Numbered from the stretch's first letter, positions 23,480-38,100 are shown. The stretch is 64,000 nt of DNA from Prosopocoilus inquinatus (GCA_036172665.1 CM069880.1:9054501-9118500); one strand, 5' to 3'. Notes: a model not told the origin generated them from the sequence alone. Translations and numbers: made by a program.

Positions 23480-23708
23480 TTACACGGGCGGGGGTCCCCT
23501 CACATAGTGCAAATGGGGGGTCAGCGACAAAGAAAACGTATTCATATTGTCGCAACAATGCGGCTCTAACAGGCACGCCACGCATATGAGGGCCATTAGG
23601 GCTATCTGAAACGGAATCGACATGCGTGTTACCCTTTTAATCCAAGACGTACCGTTCGGAAACTCTCCTGGATCTCCTGCGTCCGAAACAGCCAAAAACA
23701 CTTGACCG
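23480..23708 (-). CDS. klar: klar last exon, KASH domain
   Basis: After acceptor TTTTGTTACAG, 229 nt encode residues 1195-1270 and the TAA at 23480-23482. A basic patch (WIKRVTR) precedes the hydrophobic helix IPFQIALMALICVACLL (about 1226-1242). The luminal tail follows, with EPHCCDN, TPHLHY and the terminal GPPPV. The second Cys of the pair is residue -23 counted from the C-terminus, the conserved position for a disulfide to SUN proteins. Termination in PPP plus a small hydrophobic residue is required for SUN docking in the known family. This is a complete KASH domain with no sign of decay. Confidence 0.95.
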
Positions 23709-26700
23709 CTGTAACAAAATCAAAAACTTTATGCACGCGATTCGAACGAACGACGTCGAAATATAATAAAATTGAATGCAGTTCATTTCCGACATCTTTA
23801 AATTAATAACGCCATTACTCGGTACGTGATTGGGCGCGTGAAGAGACGCTCAGCGGCTGAGTTGCTTACTTAGCAATGCAATCGTTTGTGATTAACTCAT
23901 ATTAAGGTAAAAGCCAATAACAAACCACTCCCGAGGAAGCAACTTAGTCGCATTTTCTCGAATAATTTAGGTTATTTTACTTCTCAGGTATACCAACCAC
24001 CAACTCTACGAACAATTGCCAGCCAGAGCGTCATCTCCAGTTTCCACCTGTCGATGCTGGTCGTGTTTATGCAATTTTTGACATCGGCAAGAACCCCTGC
24101 GTTAATTTCGTACGTTTTAAAAACTGTGAAGTGGATTAAAATGATGGGGCGTCAGAAATTAACCGCCGCAAGACTTAAGTGCAAGCAAGGTAGGCAACCT
24201 TTTATTGATTATTCCACGAATCTCGGTATTGCCAGAATCGCTTGTATTTAAAATTGTACGTGCGTAATTAGTTAATCAATTATTATATTAATTAATTAAT
24301 TAATCAAGAACGTCTTTTTATTTGATTGTTTGCGACATTGCAACCGAATATTATTTTCTTGGTTAACGTCAACATTAACAGCGAGAAAATTGTAGGTAAC
24401 TGTATTCCAGGGGCACGTTCAGAAACTGAAACGGGAGTGCGCTTTGGGCGTTTAAAATGAAAAGTAAAATATACAAAATCACTTACGTGAGTGAGAAAGA
24501 ATATTATCACCCAAAGCGCGCTCTCTCTCGTCGGAGCGTTATTCCTGAATGATCCCCAATTGCAAGGTTCACAGATCACACAGTAAAATAGGAACTAAGT
24601 ACAAAAAAAAATAATAGCAAATATTCGTACAATTGTAGGGCAAGACGCTATTTTTATCTCATCGGCCAAAATTTTGAAACCGCAAAGTCGATGCATACAA
24701 TGCGATCAGTAATAACGTCTACGATGGTACTTTCATTTATATCAGTATTATACAGGGTGTAACTTTTATGAGGAGGCAATTTTAGGTTTGTTCTGCACTT
24801 TCTAGACTGTTAACACTTTACACTCTTACTTATTATACAGGGTGTAACTTTTATGAGGGAGCAAACGTCAAGAGCTACTTCCTCACGTCGAATTATGAAA
24901 AAAAGTTCCTATAAACATATGTCGGCAAGCGCATAGTTTCTGAGATACAGGGTGCGGAAAGAAGTTGGGGGGAACCTTTTTGTTATCGATTTCTCAGAAA
25001 AATTTATTCTTTATGAAAGTTCCCGCATCATCCCAAACCTAAAATGCACTTGTCAAAATCTGAATATCTATCGTCGTATACCGAGGAGATCGAAATGTTT
25101 GAAATCGACGTAAGAGTAAAGTACCTTTATTTTTCCCGATACGCGGAAGTGTTATTTGGGAAAGTTGTTCGGGAATGTTGTGAGATCTCAAATATGAAAT
25201 CTTGGCTGCCTGCGATGATTTTGTTATATCTCAGAAGCCATGCGTTTGCGGACCTATGTTTATATAAACTTTTTTTCATATTACGTTGTGAGGAACTGGC
25301 CCTTAAAATTTGGACCCTCATTAAAATTACACCCTGTATATCAGGAGAATGTTTTGAGTAATCGTTTTCTTTTGCTTTTTGTTCATTACATATTTTCTCA
25401 TTCTCTTTTTTTTTGTTTTAAGGAATTTAAGGCATTTTATTCACGGTTCATTCGTTTTATTTTGTCTTATTTTGTTTCCTGTCGGTTTCTTAAAGTTAAC
25501 AATTTCTTTTCATTTATTTCTGTTTTATCTATCCCATTCGTCTTTTGTTTTTTTTTCCTTTCCTGTTTTCGGCGTTATTCTTCTTTTTAATAGAACTGGT
25601 TTTCATGTTTTACTGACTTCCTTCTACAGCTTTCTTTTATTTCCTAGCAGTTTGTTTTTATTTTCAAAAACTCGTCTATTTTCATTTTTTGTCCATCCAT
25701 TCATTTGTTCCTACAGTTGTCTTTCGTTTTTTACTAGTTTTTTTTTTTTTCATCGTGTGACTTCAGTTGTTTTTTTTTATTCACCTTAGTCGTCAATCTA
25801 CTTTTGCTTGTTTTTGTTCGCGTTGCTTTCGTACTATGTGAGAATCGCCGTTTTTTCATTTATTTTGGTTTTCCTCTTTTGTTTTTTCACAATTTACCGA
25901 CTCCTTTCTATAGCGTTCTTTTGTTTCCTAGCAATTTGTTTTCATTTTCGAAAACTTTCGTCTATTTTCCTTTTTCTGTCCATCCATTCATTTATTGACT
26001 GACGTTTTTTTTACAGTTGTCTTTTGTTTTCTATAGTTCTTTTTTTCTTTCATTGGAAGAATTCATTTGTTTTTTTTTTATTCACCTTAGTTATCAATCT
26101 ACTTTTGTTTCTTTTTCTTCGCTATGCACTGTGTGTCAGAATCGCCGTCTTTTCATTTATTTTCGTTTTATCCATACATTCCTCTTTTGTTTTTTATTCT
26201 TTCCTGTTTCTCGCATTTTTCTTCTTCTTATTATAATTGGCTTTCACATTTTACCGACTCCTTTCTACTGTAGTTTTCTTTTATTTCCTGGGAGTTTGTT
26301 TTTATTTTCAAAGACTTTCGTCGATTTTCATTTTTTTGGTCTATCTTAATATCGTGGTACTTCTGTTTTTCATTTGTTGACTGAGGCTTTTTTATAGTTC
26401 TCTTTTGTTTTCTACTAGTTTTTTGTTATCGGGAGGCTTCATTTGTTTTTTTTTGTTCATCTTCGTCATCAATCTACTTTTTCCTTTATTTTTTCGTACT
26501 ATGTATTTCTCTTTTGCTTCTTTTCTTAGCGAATTGGTTCTTAGCATTTAATTGACGCTTTTTTGCAGTTTCTCATTTGTTTTGCGCTCCGTCTCAGTTG
26601 TGATCTTTTGTTTTACGCACTGCATTTCGACGTACAGTTTGTTTTATTGTATTATTGACGTTTTGTTTTTTACAAATTGCTTTATTTTTAATATAACTTA

Positions 26701-29700
26701 TTTTTTGATTCGTAGGGAGAATTCTTGTTTTACATTCAGCTTACTGCCATCGATCTTTTTTTTTCGTTTTGTCCACTTCATGTCTTGGTATCTTGCTGCT
26801 GTTTCTTTTATTTACTCTTTTGTTACTGATTATTTTTTGCAAAGGTTTCATTTGGATTTTCTTTTTATTTGTTCTGATTTTTTATTCTTTTTTTTTGCTT
26901 ATTCTGACCAATGAAAACCGAAATTTAAAAACTGTTCGTACTAGACCCTTTATGCATAAAGACATTTTGTTTTGTTTCTTCGTGTACTACCTGTAGTTAC
27001 CTGGACACTTATTTTGAATCACCCAGTATACATAACATACAAATTAACACGTTATACAGACTTTAGTAGAAAAAAAAAAAATTTCGCTTTTTGGTTACAT
27101 TTTGCCCGCAAGAAATTCCGTTGCCAACTCAAAACAGTTAACATATAAAATTTTACTTTTCTGAAAATTTTAATTTCAAAATTTCCATGTAATGACAAAT
27201 TCTAGGTTGTTAAAAAAAATGTAATTAATTAGAATTAGTGTAGTATTGTTGGGGGGTCGTTTTGGAAATTATTTAAAAAAGATTCTTACCTTTGTAACGC
27301 GTGATCCGCAGCAGCCGTTCTTGAAACGAGGGTGCGGCATTTCGTCTGAAGATTCTTGAGGTCTTCCTCGGTGGCACTCAGGCGTTCGCTCATTCGAATT
27401 CTGGCCTCGCTCTCCGGCGACATCATGATTTCGAGTTGACGTACAAGACGCCTGATGGCCGTTAATCGATGCGCCCTTTCGCCCAGTTCGTGTTCCGAAC
27501 CCTCATCTGAAATGCCGCTGTCGGAAAACGAACCTTCCATGAACAATTCCGGAACTTTGTAGCCCTGGAAGTAGTTAAAGTTAACCTCATCTAGAGTAGA
27601 TTTTCAGTTGTTTGTTGTGTCCACACCTGCATGTGCGTATCGGAGAGCAACTTATCGACGTCTCGTATGGACGCGGCCATCTGGACCGATAGGGAGCCTG
27701 CTTTTCCTTCCAGGGCCGAATCTAGGACGTCGAGGGTCTCTTCATCTTTGGATAAATCCCCGCGTAATTGTTCTAAACGGGTTTCTAGTAACTGCCAGGT
27801 TTGGCGTAAATCTTTTAACTGAGCTATTCTATCACAAGCACTACATCAAAAAAATAAATACTTGTATAAAACATGTATGTGTACAGGAGGTAAATGATTG
27901 GCGTAATTCGTTTACGCCAAGTTATTACTAGGGAAAAGAATTCGGCCCAGTTGAGTCGGACAATTTTTACACCGAGTGTCTTTAGTTTAGTCTTTCCGCG
28001 ACTCCGATGCATTTAAATTGCTATTGAGTGCGGGCTTCGCAGAAAAGAGAAGAAAATTTTCGAATTGCTCGCGAAACAAGCGGGCCGATTTCTTATCCCT
28101 GGTTATTACTAAATATTATTCACTTACCTGCCGTGTATATCATACCAGAGATGATAAAGTTCGGAGATGTCGGATTTCAAGAACGATGAATTATAATCTT
28201 TGTTGACGGTAATAAAACGATGAACTGCAATATTTAGGCTTAATAATTTCTTTTTGTGTTCATCCATGCAAATAAGTTCGGTCTGCGGAGGAAATAAAAA
28301 AGAGAATTTTCAATTTTTCCGAATACAAGGGAAAGTATAATAAATTATCATAATGTATCGGTTGCTTAGAATTTGTTCGTAAATATTTAAATAGGTCGGG
28401 AGAAATTTATTGGTTTGTATTCAAGTGAGAGAACCGGGCGTGTTTCTTAAAAATTTATACTAACGATCCACTGTCTGGTAAGGTATGTAACTATGCGAAG
28501 AAGAAATTTACAAAATAAATTAACTTTGCTAATTCGTTTTTAAAAAAAAGATGATACACAAATATTGAAGTTGCGTACACACGAATTAATGTATGCGTCG
28601 TCAGCTTCTCTCGAAACGAAAACAAATCAAGATGCAAATTGCAGTAAACACAAACAAAGAGACGCAATAAGAACAAATCGACTCACCGAATAAAAATCGA
28701 TGTCGCCTGCAAGGTCGTCAACTGAATTAACAATAATCGGATCTGTCGGTGCCGGCTTCTTCATGGCTTTCAGTGTGTCTTTCAAAGACAGGATCTCCTT
28801 CTGCAGCTCTCGATATTCTTGCATTGTACTCACGCGCTCCTTCAGATTTCGCCAGTGAGCCACGAGCTCTGCAACAAAAAAAAAAAAACGCGAGTTCAAC
28901 GTGTTTAGAAATTCTCCGCGGCGATAGTTTTTAAATAAACCAACATAATTGACAATTTCACGTTCCGCTGTGGGCAGACCTGTTCTGTTGTTGCGTGTTT
29001 CGATTCGATCTGCCGATTTTCATTCCGGCCGCAAATTTTTATCGGCCTACAAGAAACAACACACTTTCTGTTTTTAAAACAACTTTTTTCTTTGGGCATA
29101 CGCTAAATTTAGAAACCCTCTCAAAATACACACCGCACGTGCATCTTATAGAACTTTTACAAATGACTTAATTCGTATTTTCTTCTCCACCACTAAGGGC
29201 CCTTTTTTTCCAACACTAAAACTGCTTGCAGATTATTGTATTTATTAGGACCAAAACACGCAAAAACTTTACCTCCCTCGATTTAATCAAATTCATATCT
29301 CTTAAGATAATCGAGATGCTTAGAGTGAAGCCCAAGAAACGAACACTCTGTATAATAGACTTACATTATAGGCATAATAATTAATATTCAATCTTGCAAA
29401 TTTATTTTTATTTTATTTATTTCAGAAACCTCTCAACTTAAGAAGAACCTGCCACGCGACTCGTTCTACATAAGCAACAGTTCTACCCTACGACATACCG
29501 GTCGTTGATGCAAAATGAGAACATAGGCAACACAATGGACAGAAAGCGGTATTTGCACGCAAGAGAAATATGTATGCTCTGGCACTTGCACTTCATATTT
29601 GATAAGGAGAGGAATCCCCGAGATAAAATTTTCCTAAAGTGCTCTTAACTTGTGGTGTGTGAGTGTGATTTGCTCTCATCTGTAGGTTGTTTTTTGACAA

Positions 29701-32134
29701 TTTATAATAATAAATAGATTTTATTTTTTAGGTATCAAATAACAGGGAATTATATACTTATTTATTCGTTAGAATAAGAAGTCTTTTCGAGTCTTTGGAC
29801 TATTAATTTCCGTATTTCCGTGTTGCTTGGTTAGTTTCGGTTTTTCTGACGATTAATTTTTTTTTATTAATTTATATTTACTTACATTTAGACATCTTTA
29901 GGATGATTAGATTGTTGTTAGTTTTTACATTTTTATGATTTTATTAGGATGATTAGGTCTTTTTAAGTGCTTTTAAGTTCGTAGCAGCTTAGCTGCCGAA
30001 ATACGTATCTACGGCTGTAAAATTATTGCAGGCGGAGATTAATTTTCAATTATGCTCTGGCCTTTTGGAATGATTAATTATTTACACACATAAATTCCAA
30101 TCTTCAGTTATTCGCCGCGCAATTCGTTTTAATTAAATATTTGTTTGGAATTTGGTGAAACTAATTTCTCGCGCCTCCTTTAAAATCTTGAAGGATGAAT
30201 CATTTTTACGTGATTTTAAGGTACGGGTTTATTTTCTTTCAATACAGACAACTGTCGTCCTAATGCTCTACGTGAGTAATTTGAACATTTGACAGACGAC
30301 TTATTGATTGTTAATAACTTTTTAGCTATTTTAAATTAATTATTTAAAGAGTAATTTTACGATTTTAAGTTTCACACTTTCTTACATACTTTCTCGGCCA
30401 ACTTAATTAAGACGTCATGTACTTTCAAATTATGCAAAGGTGATTAGGATATTTCCCGGAAAGCAGTTTGCAAATAGATTCGAAATTTAATATAATTTAA
30501 TTTGTTTTAGATTCCAGTGAAGTGCACGTTCTCCGTCCATCCGTTCGTCCGTCTCCAGAAGTTGTGGAACGCCCCCCGCATCTCTTACTGGTTCTTTTAA
30601 GAACCGTCAAATATAATCTACAAGAGTTCGCTACTGACACTAACTATTAGCTTGAAATAAATAAACAAATAAGAACCACGCCCTTATTCCAAAAATTCCC
30701 ACTCAATATCATATAAATTTCCTTTAGCCAAATTTTTGAACTTGCTACCAGGATCACATAAACGCGAGGAGGTGTTGGATGAAAGGATCCGGCGCTGAAA
30801 ATTTCCCGCCAATTTTTACCGTCGCTGCCGAACAAATTTTCTGCAATTTTTGAATCTTGCTACCAGGATCACATAAACGCGAGGAGGTGTTGGAAGAAAG
30901 GATCCGGCGTTGAAAATTTCCCGCCAATTTTTACCGTCGCTGCCGAACAAATTTTCTGCAATTTTTGAATCTTGCTACCAGGATCACATAAATGCGACGA
31001 GGTGTTGGAAGAAAGGATCCGGCGTTGAAAATTTCCCGCCAATTTTTACCGTCGCTGCCGAACAAATTTTCTGCAATTTTTGAATCTTGCTACCAGGATC
31101 ACATAAACGCGAGGAGGTGTCGAACAGAGAGTAACCGGAGCCGAGGATTTCCCGCCAATTTTAGAAACCAATTAAAAAAAAATTCTGAAGCAATTTTACT
31201 GTAATTTTTGAATCTTGCTACCAGGATCACATAAATGCGACGAGGTGTTGGAAGAAAGGATCCGGCGTTGAAAATTTCCCGCCAATTTTTACCGTCGCTG
31301 CCGAACAAATTTTCTGCAATTTTTGAATCTTGCTACCAGGATCACATAAACGCGAGGAGGTGTTGGAAGAAAGGATCCGGCGTTGAAAATTTCCCGCCAA
31401 TTTTTACCGTCGCTGCCGAACAAATTTTCTGCAATTTTTGAATCTTGCTACCAGGATCACATAAACGCGAGGAGGTGTCGAACAGAGAGTAACCGGAGCC
31501 GAGGATTTTCCGCCAATTTTAGAAACCAATTAAAAAAAAATTCTGAAGCAATTTTACTGTAATTTTTGAATCTTGCTACCAGGATCACATAAACGCGACG
31601 AGGTGTTGGAAGAAAGGATCCGGCGTTGAAAATTTCCCGCCAATTTTTACCGTCGCTGCCGAACAAATTTTCCGCAATTTTTGAATCTTGCTACCAGGAT
31701 CACATAAACGCGAGGAGGTGTCGAACAGAGAGTAACCGGAGCCGAGGATTTCCCGCCAATTTTAGAAACCAATTAAAAAAAAATTCTGAAGCAATTTTAC
31801 TGTAATTTTTGAATCTTGCTACCAGGATCACATAAACGCGAGGAGGTGTTGGAAGAAAGGATCCGGCGTTGAAAATTTCCCGCCAATTTTTACCGTCGCT
31901 GCCGAACAAATTTTCTGCAATTTTTGAATCTTGCTACCAGGATCACATAAACGCGAGGAGGTGTCAGCTGAAGAGACTTTCCCGCCATTTTTTTTTTTTG
32001 CTTTATTTCGTATTTTACTATCAGGATCACATCAGGAGAAGAGGTCTCATGCTTATTCTTACTGCGACTTTTGAGCCATTTTAATTTAGACTATTTCTTA
32101 TATTATTATATTTCATCCTTTTTTTTAATCTATG

Positions 32135-32185
<51 letters not shown>

Positions 32186-35100
32186 CATCAAATTTACAAT
32201 TACTAACTACTTCAAGCAACAAACCACAACAAACAGAGAAAGGAATTTTATTTAAACAACAAACACAAAGTATTAATTAAACTTTAATGTCTGTGTTAAT
32301 TTTTGTTACAAAATATAAAAGTGCAAAGGTTCATTATATACAGTATGTACAAAAAAAAACATTTGTCGTGTATGCAAGCAACTCGGGCCAGAGTTCCTCT
32401 ATACGCGCCACACCAAAGGGTAGGTAGGTAGGTAGATACAAGCGGAATGCGTTTTCGTTTTTGAGGGAATTACATCAAGCGCCTCTGGAACAATAGCATG
32501 CACCTAGGACAAGCAAAAAAAACAGCAGCAAGCAAGAATAAATGCTACAAATATATGAGGGCACTAACACTAAACAACTACATGTACAAATAATTAAGAA
32601 TTTCAAATTAGAAATATTACGTTTCCATAAAAAAAAAAATTATGGATTAATCACTAACAAACAGTTGGGAGTATACAGCAAGCAACAAATGATCACGTTT
32701 GGAAAATAAATAACAGCGTCTACATTCAATTAAAGAGTCAGTAATGTGTTAATCAAGAAGGACGAGGAATTAGTGCAAGTTAATTACATTAAAGCAATTA
32801 ATCTTAATTCAGAAGAAATAAAATCAGTCCCCCACATTTATTTTACTACTAAATTATTGTTATCACATTTAGAGTGGTGAGATTTATAACAAGTATTTTT
32901 CATTGTCGAGTATTACTCACCATTAAATCATTCCCTCCCTGATTTCAATCTTCATTTTCAAAGCACTTTTTTTTTCAAATAATTTAATGTAACACCACTT
33001 TTATGATGGTTCATTCAGGTAATAAATTTAAGGGAAAAAAAAGCGTCGTTGACCTTGCTCAAACAATAATGTTGAACATCTCGATTCAGTGATTTGAAAC
33101 TAGTTAATTAAAAAAGTGAAAAATTTCTGCAATAATTTATTGAATACGCCGCACGTCTTTTTGCCTGGACCTCGGCAGTTCTGAGATTTGCTTTGAAAGC
33201 AGAAACCAACGTGTTTCCTAAATCATTTTAATTGTTTTCACTGCAGCACGTTCTGCTCCACTTTATTATAGGCACTAAAGATGGCAAGAAATTAGAAAAC
33301 TAAAATGAGAATTTCGCAACAAAAGAAAATTCACACAGCGAATTAGAAAAATAAAGAAAAAACCATTTATTATAACAAAAAAAATAATTAGAGAAACAAT
33401 CAGTAATTAAGAGACAAGCTAAAAATTAACGAAACTGTAATAATGTTACAATGAATTCTAAATTAAAGTGACATTAAAAATTGGAAAGTTCACCGAAATA
33501 GAATTAATTCTAATAGTATACAAAATTATCTATCAAGTTTCAATTTGGTAAGTTCGAATTTAGTAAAGAAAGTTACATCAACAAAATAATAATAATAATA
33601 ATTATGAAAACCAACTGAAATAAGTTCTTTAGTTCGAGGGCTGAATTAGATCAAGGAAACACAATCCGTCTAGTTCAGCATTAAAGGGCTGTATGTAACG
33701 TTATTACGATAACTTAAATCTATTAGCAAGTCCTATTTTGCACAAGATGTATCTCAGAAACTCAAGCACTCTATTATATAAATAATCTCTAAACGTTATC
33801 CAAGTGTGAAAAACATAGGTATGGATTAAACTCCTACCTGAAACTTCTGTCTTCAAAACTGCGTTATCCTGAGGGGGCTTCACAACCAAAGACTTTATGT
33901 ATCTATCACACGTATCCATAACATCCTTCTAGAAAAAGAATGGGGGAAAACAGAAACAAAAAAAAAAACAGAAAACTATATCACACTTACTATATCAGCG
34001 TTCAATAAGTAACTATTCAACCCTTGCTCTAACTGACGCTTATACAACTCATTTGTACAAACAAATTTATCACGTGACTCCTGCAGCAGGTGTCTAAAAT
34101 CTTCGACATCGCTGTCAGAATCGTAGACGTCCAACGTTTGTAGATGTCGCCTAACAAACGGTGGCGAAAATCCCGGGTTGGTCGACTGATTTGACCAATC
34201 CGATTGACTCCCCAGGAAATTGCGATAATCCTCACCGAATTCCAATAATTTTCTCGCAGCATCCGAATCATGCGCTTCACTGTACGGCTCAGACAAATAC
34301 TTCTCCTAAAAACCAACTCGATAAGCCCGATTTAAAAAAAAAAAGGGACTGCAAACAACCTCTTGAAAACCATCCCAGGCTTGCTCGGACATCGAACTTG
34401 ATTGTTCTTCAGCTGCGATTATGCTGTTCTTACCGGGGCTGTTATCTCTTGCATCGCCAGTTGAATAGTTAGTTGTTTTTGCTCCGATTTTAAACGCGGG
34501 CAACCTTAAACACACTTTAATTTCATGGGGGGTGGGATAATACAAATTAAAATCAGTCACCTTTTCATCTTCCTTTCATCATCGCTTTCAGCTCCGCTTG
34601 TAGTCGATTCGTATACACCATAATGACAAATGGATAAGGCCGAAGGATCACTGACGCTGTGTCTATCACTAGTCGAAGGAACATGGCTGTGCCCCGAAAA
34701 GGAACCGGATTTAACTAAAGTCCCAAGCCTCGCTTTAGTTGTTGAGGGGTTATATGGAGAACCGGGGCAGTTTCTGCGATATTGCTGCGATTTAAAAACT
34801 CAAATTACCCTTGGTTATTTCAGAAATAAAAAAAAATTAACTTACGCTGTTGCACTTCTTCAATTTTAAACGTTTTCTACGCGCAGGTGAATACTTCTCT
34901 TCCATAATCAAAGTTGAGCTTTCCTCGACTGTTGAAGACGTGGAATTATTCCCCTGTCCACTCGAGTTATTTAAATCATTGAAATTCCTGGGCGATTGTA
35001 AATGGTGCAGGGCCGACTCGGAAATTGAGAAGTTACTCGGGCCCGTATTAATTCTCCCAGAAGATGCAGACAACTGTGTAATACACGAGACACTCCAGGG

Positions 35101-38100
35101 CCGGATTTCGTTTATAAATTTTCCACGTCTCACCACGAGCTTCGCAGAATTATCAACCCCCAAGTCAATAAACGACGTATTTTGTGAAGCAGAGCTCTGC
35201 GCAGCTCGGTATGTGACGATGCTCTCGTTAAAATCCTCCGAAGTCTGTGATTCTTGCTCGTCGTCTTCACCGCTTGCATCGCAACTATCCTCAGGCTTAT
35301 CCATGTTCAGCCACTCCTTAACTCGCGTGATTTTATTCAGGGGGGCGGTGATGGTCGTCTTCTTCGGGGTATCCCTCACTAATTCCTCGGCCTTCTGCAC
35401 GAGCCAATTTATGTTCTCACGGGGCTTCACACCTTTCCCATCGCTTGGATCATTCAAGTCTTTGCTGCACACTTTTTTATCTGCAGCTGCGTAAGTCCAT
35501 TCGTCTTCTGAGGTCTCATCGAAAGCCATCTGAGATTCGTTTTCGTTCTCTTTCGACTGCCGCTCTGCTTTTTCCATGTCGGAGTCCGTGTCGATGTGTC
35601 GAAAGTAATAAGTAGCCAAGTTCGGTGCTTTCTTGTTCGATCTATAAATTAATTAATTAATTAATTAATCCATGCGAGTAAAGGACTAAAAAAATACTAC
35701 TTCGTAAAGTCTGAAGTGTCCTCGCTAGCCACAATGTCCACCAGTTCTCTTAGACACAGCCGATCATCAGAGCTGGTTGGATTGTCCCCGTCGTATTCGT
35801 CTCTAATGCAGAGTTCATCATCAACCCCATCGATTTCATCCTGGAATAAATTTAAAGAATTCCTTTAAAAAATCAGAGGCAATTAAATTTTAATAACTCC
35901 TTAAGCATAGGCAACCAAATTAGCAAAGTCGTTTGCACGGTTGCCTATACTTAAGGCTCCAAGAATTCTTTAAATTAAACAATTCTACTAATTTGCTTAA
36001 TATTTAAAACAGTTTTCCATTTTTTTTTTATAGAAAAATAATGAATGTACAAAAGTACGCAATTTATTACTATATCTTTTTATTATTACATATATTGCAG
36101 AGAGAATTGTTGAATTGCCTTTAAAAAATTACAAGCAATTAATTTTAATACCGCCTTAAGCATAGGCAATCAAATTAACAAAGCCGTTTGCACGGTTGCC
36201 TATACTTAAGGTGCCAAGAATAATTTCTTTTTTTTGTAAAAATTTTCAGGATTCACTTAAATCAAACAATTCTACTAATTTTATTAATATTTAAAACAGT
36301 TTTCCATTTTTCTTTTACTGACTTTTGCATTAAAATAAGGAAATTTCTTAATTTTTCCCGAAAGTTGAGCCGTCAGGGAAAAGTTAGACCTGATTTTAGA
36401 ATAGAAAAATAATAAATGTACGAAAGTACGCAATTTATTATTATTTATTTTTATTATTACGTAGATTGCAGAGAGAATTGTTGAATTGCCTTTAAAAAAT
36501 TACAAGCAATTAATTCTAATACCGCCTTAAACATAGGCAACCAAATCAGCAAAGCCGTTTGCACGCTTGCCTATACTTAAGGCTCTAAAAATATATATTT
36601 TTTTTTGTAAAAATGTTCTCGATTCACTTAAATTAAACAATTCTACTAATTTTATTAATATTTAAAACAGTTTTCCATTCTTCTTTTACTGACTTTTGCA
36701 TTAAAACAAGTAAATTCCTTAATTTTTCCCTGAAGTTATGAACAGTCAGGGAAAAGTTAGACGCAATTTATTATTATTTATTTTTATTCTTACGTAGATT
36801 GCAGAGAGAATTGCTGAATTGCTTTCAAAAAATTACAAGCAATTAATTTTAATGCCGCCTTAAGCATAGGCAACCGAATTAACAAAGTCGCTTGCACGCT
36901 TGCCTATACTCAAGGCTCCAAAAATATATATATATATATTTTCTTTTTGTAAAAATGTTCTCGATTCACTTAAATTAAACAATTCTATTTTATTTTTATT
37001 GATACTTAAAACAGTTTTCCAATTTTTTCACAAACTTTTGCATTAAAACCGGTAAATTCTCTAATTTTTATGAGCCGTCAGGGAAAAACCAAATTAACAA
37101 AGTCGTTTGCACGGTTGCCTGTTCAGGATTCACTGAAATTAAACAATTCTACCGTCAGGGAAAAATTAGACCTGATTTCAGAATAGAAAAATAATGAATG
37201 TACAAAAGTACGCAATTTATTATCATTTCTTTTTATTATTACGTATATTGCACAGAGAATTGTTGAATTACCTTTAAAAAATTACAAGCAATTAATTTTA
37301 CTAACTCCTTAAGCATCGGCAACCAAATTAACAAAGTCGCTTGCACGGTTGCCTTACTTAAGGCTCCAATAATTTTTTTTTTTTGTTAAAAATGTTCTCG
37401 ATTCACTTGGATTAAACAATTCTACTAGTTTTATTAATATTTAAAACAGTTCTTCATTTTTTTTACTGACTTTTGCATTCAAACAGGTAAATTCTGTAAC
37501 TTTCCCCTGAAGTTACCAGCCTTTCCTCAACTATTCCAGTTATACTATATTCAAAATGCAAGCAAATGCTTACCTCATTCGGAGTGTGTTCATCTGACGA
37601 AGAAGACTTGGAGCTGGGTGACTCCGCTAGTCGTGGTTGTTTCGTTACTGGTTCCTCGTCGAATTCTGCATCGGATAAAAATATAAAGCTTCGATTCTGA
37701 AAAAAAATTCAAGGCCAATTACTTTCATTATATTACATGAGTTTTCCTAACAATTTACATTATCGGATGTCATATCATTATGTCGTATCTTTTCTATGAG
37801 ATTGTTATGGAAAATAAGGACTTTATTTTATTATTTTCATGGCACCTCGAAGGTGCTCCAATTGATTTAAAGAAAATCGTAGAACGATGTATAAACAAAA
37901 GAAATGTTGAGCAACTCCGTCAACACCAAATCAAAAGAAAATAGAGACTTACGTTAGTATCTCGTTTAGCCAAATTTTCGATGTGACACTGCCATTCCAA
38001 TGATTTCAAAAATAGTAGATGCCATCGTTTTTCGAGATTGCTTGCGATCCTTCTTGCGCTGAAGTTGTTGCAACTGGCGTCCGTACGCTGGCACAGTTTT

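Noticed and set aside
25240..26996. A series of plus-strand hydrophobic frames
   Set aside because: Created by T-rich repeats; no conserved domain, no shared frame between repeat units.
30647..31909. Repeated small frames in both directions
   Set aside because: They repeat with the 115/128-bp minisatellite inside a klar intron and have no independent support.
34850..35494. 214-codon plus-strand open frame
   Set aside because: It lies exactly antisense to klar exon 9, which has splice sites and in-phase neighbours. The plus-strand frame is a shadow.
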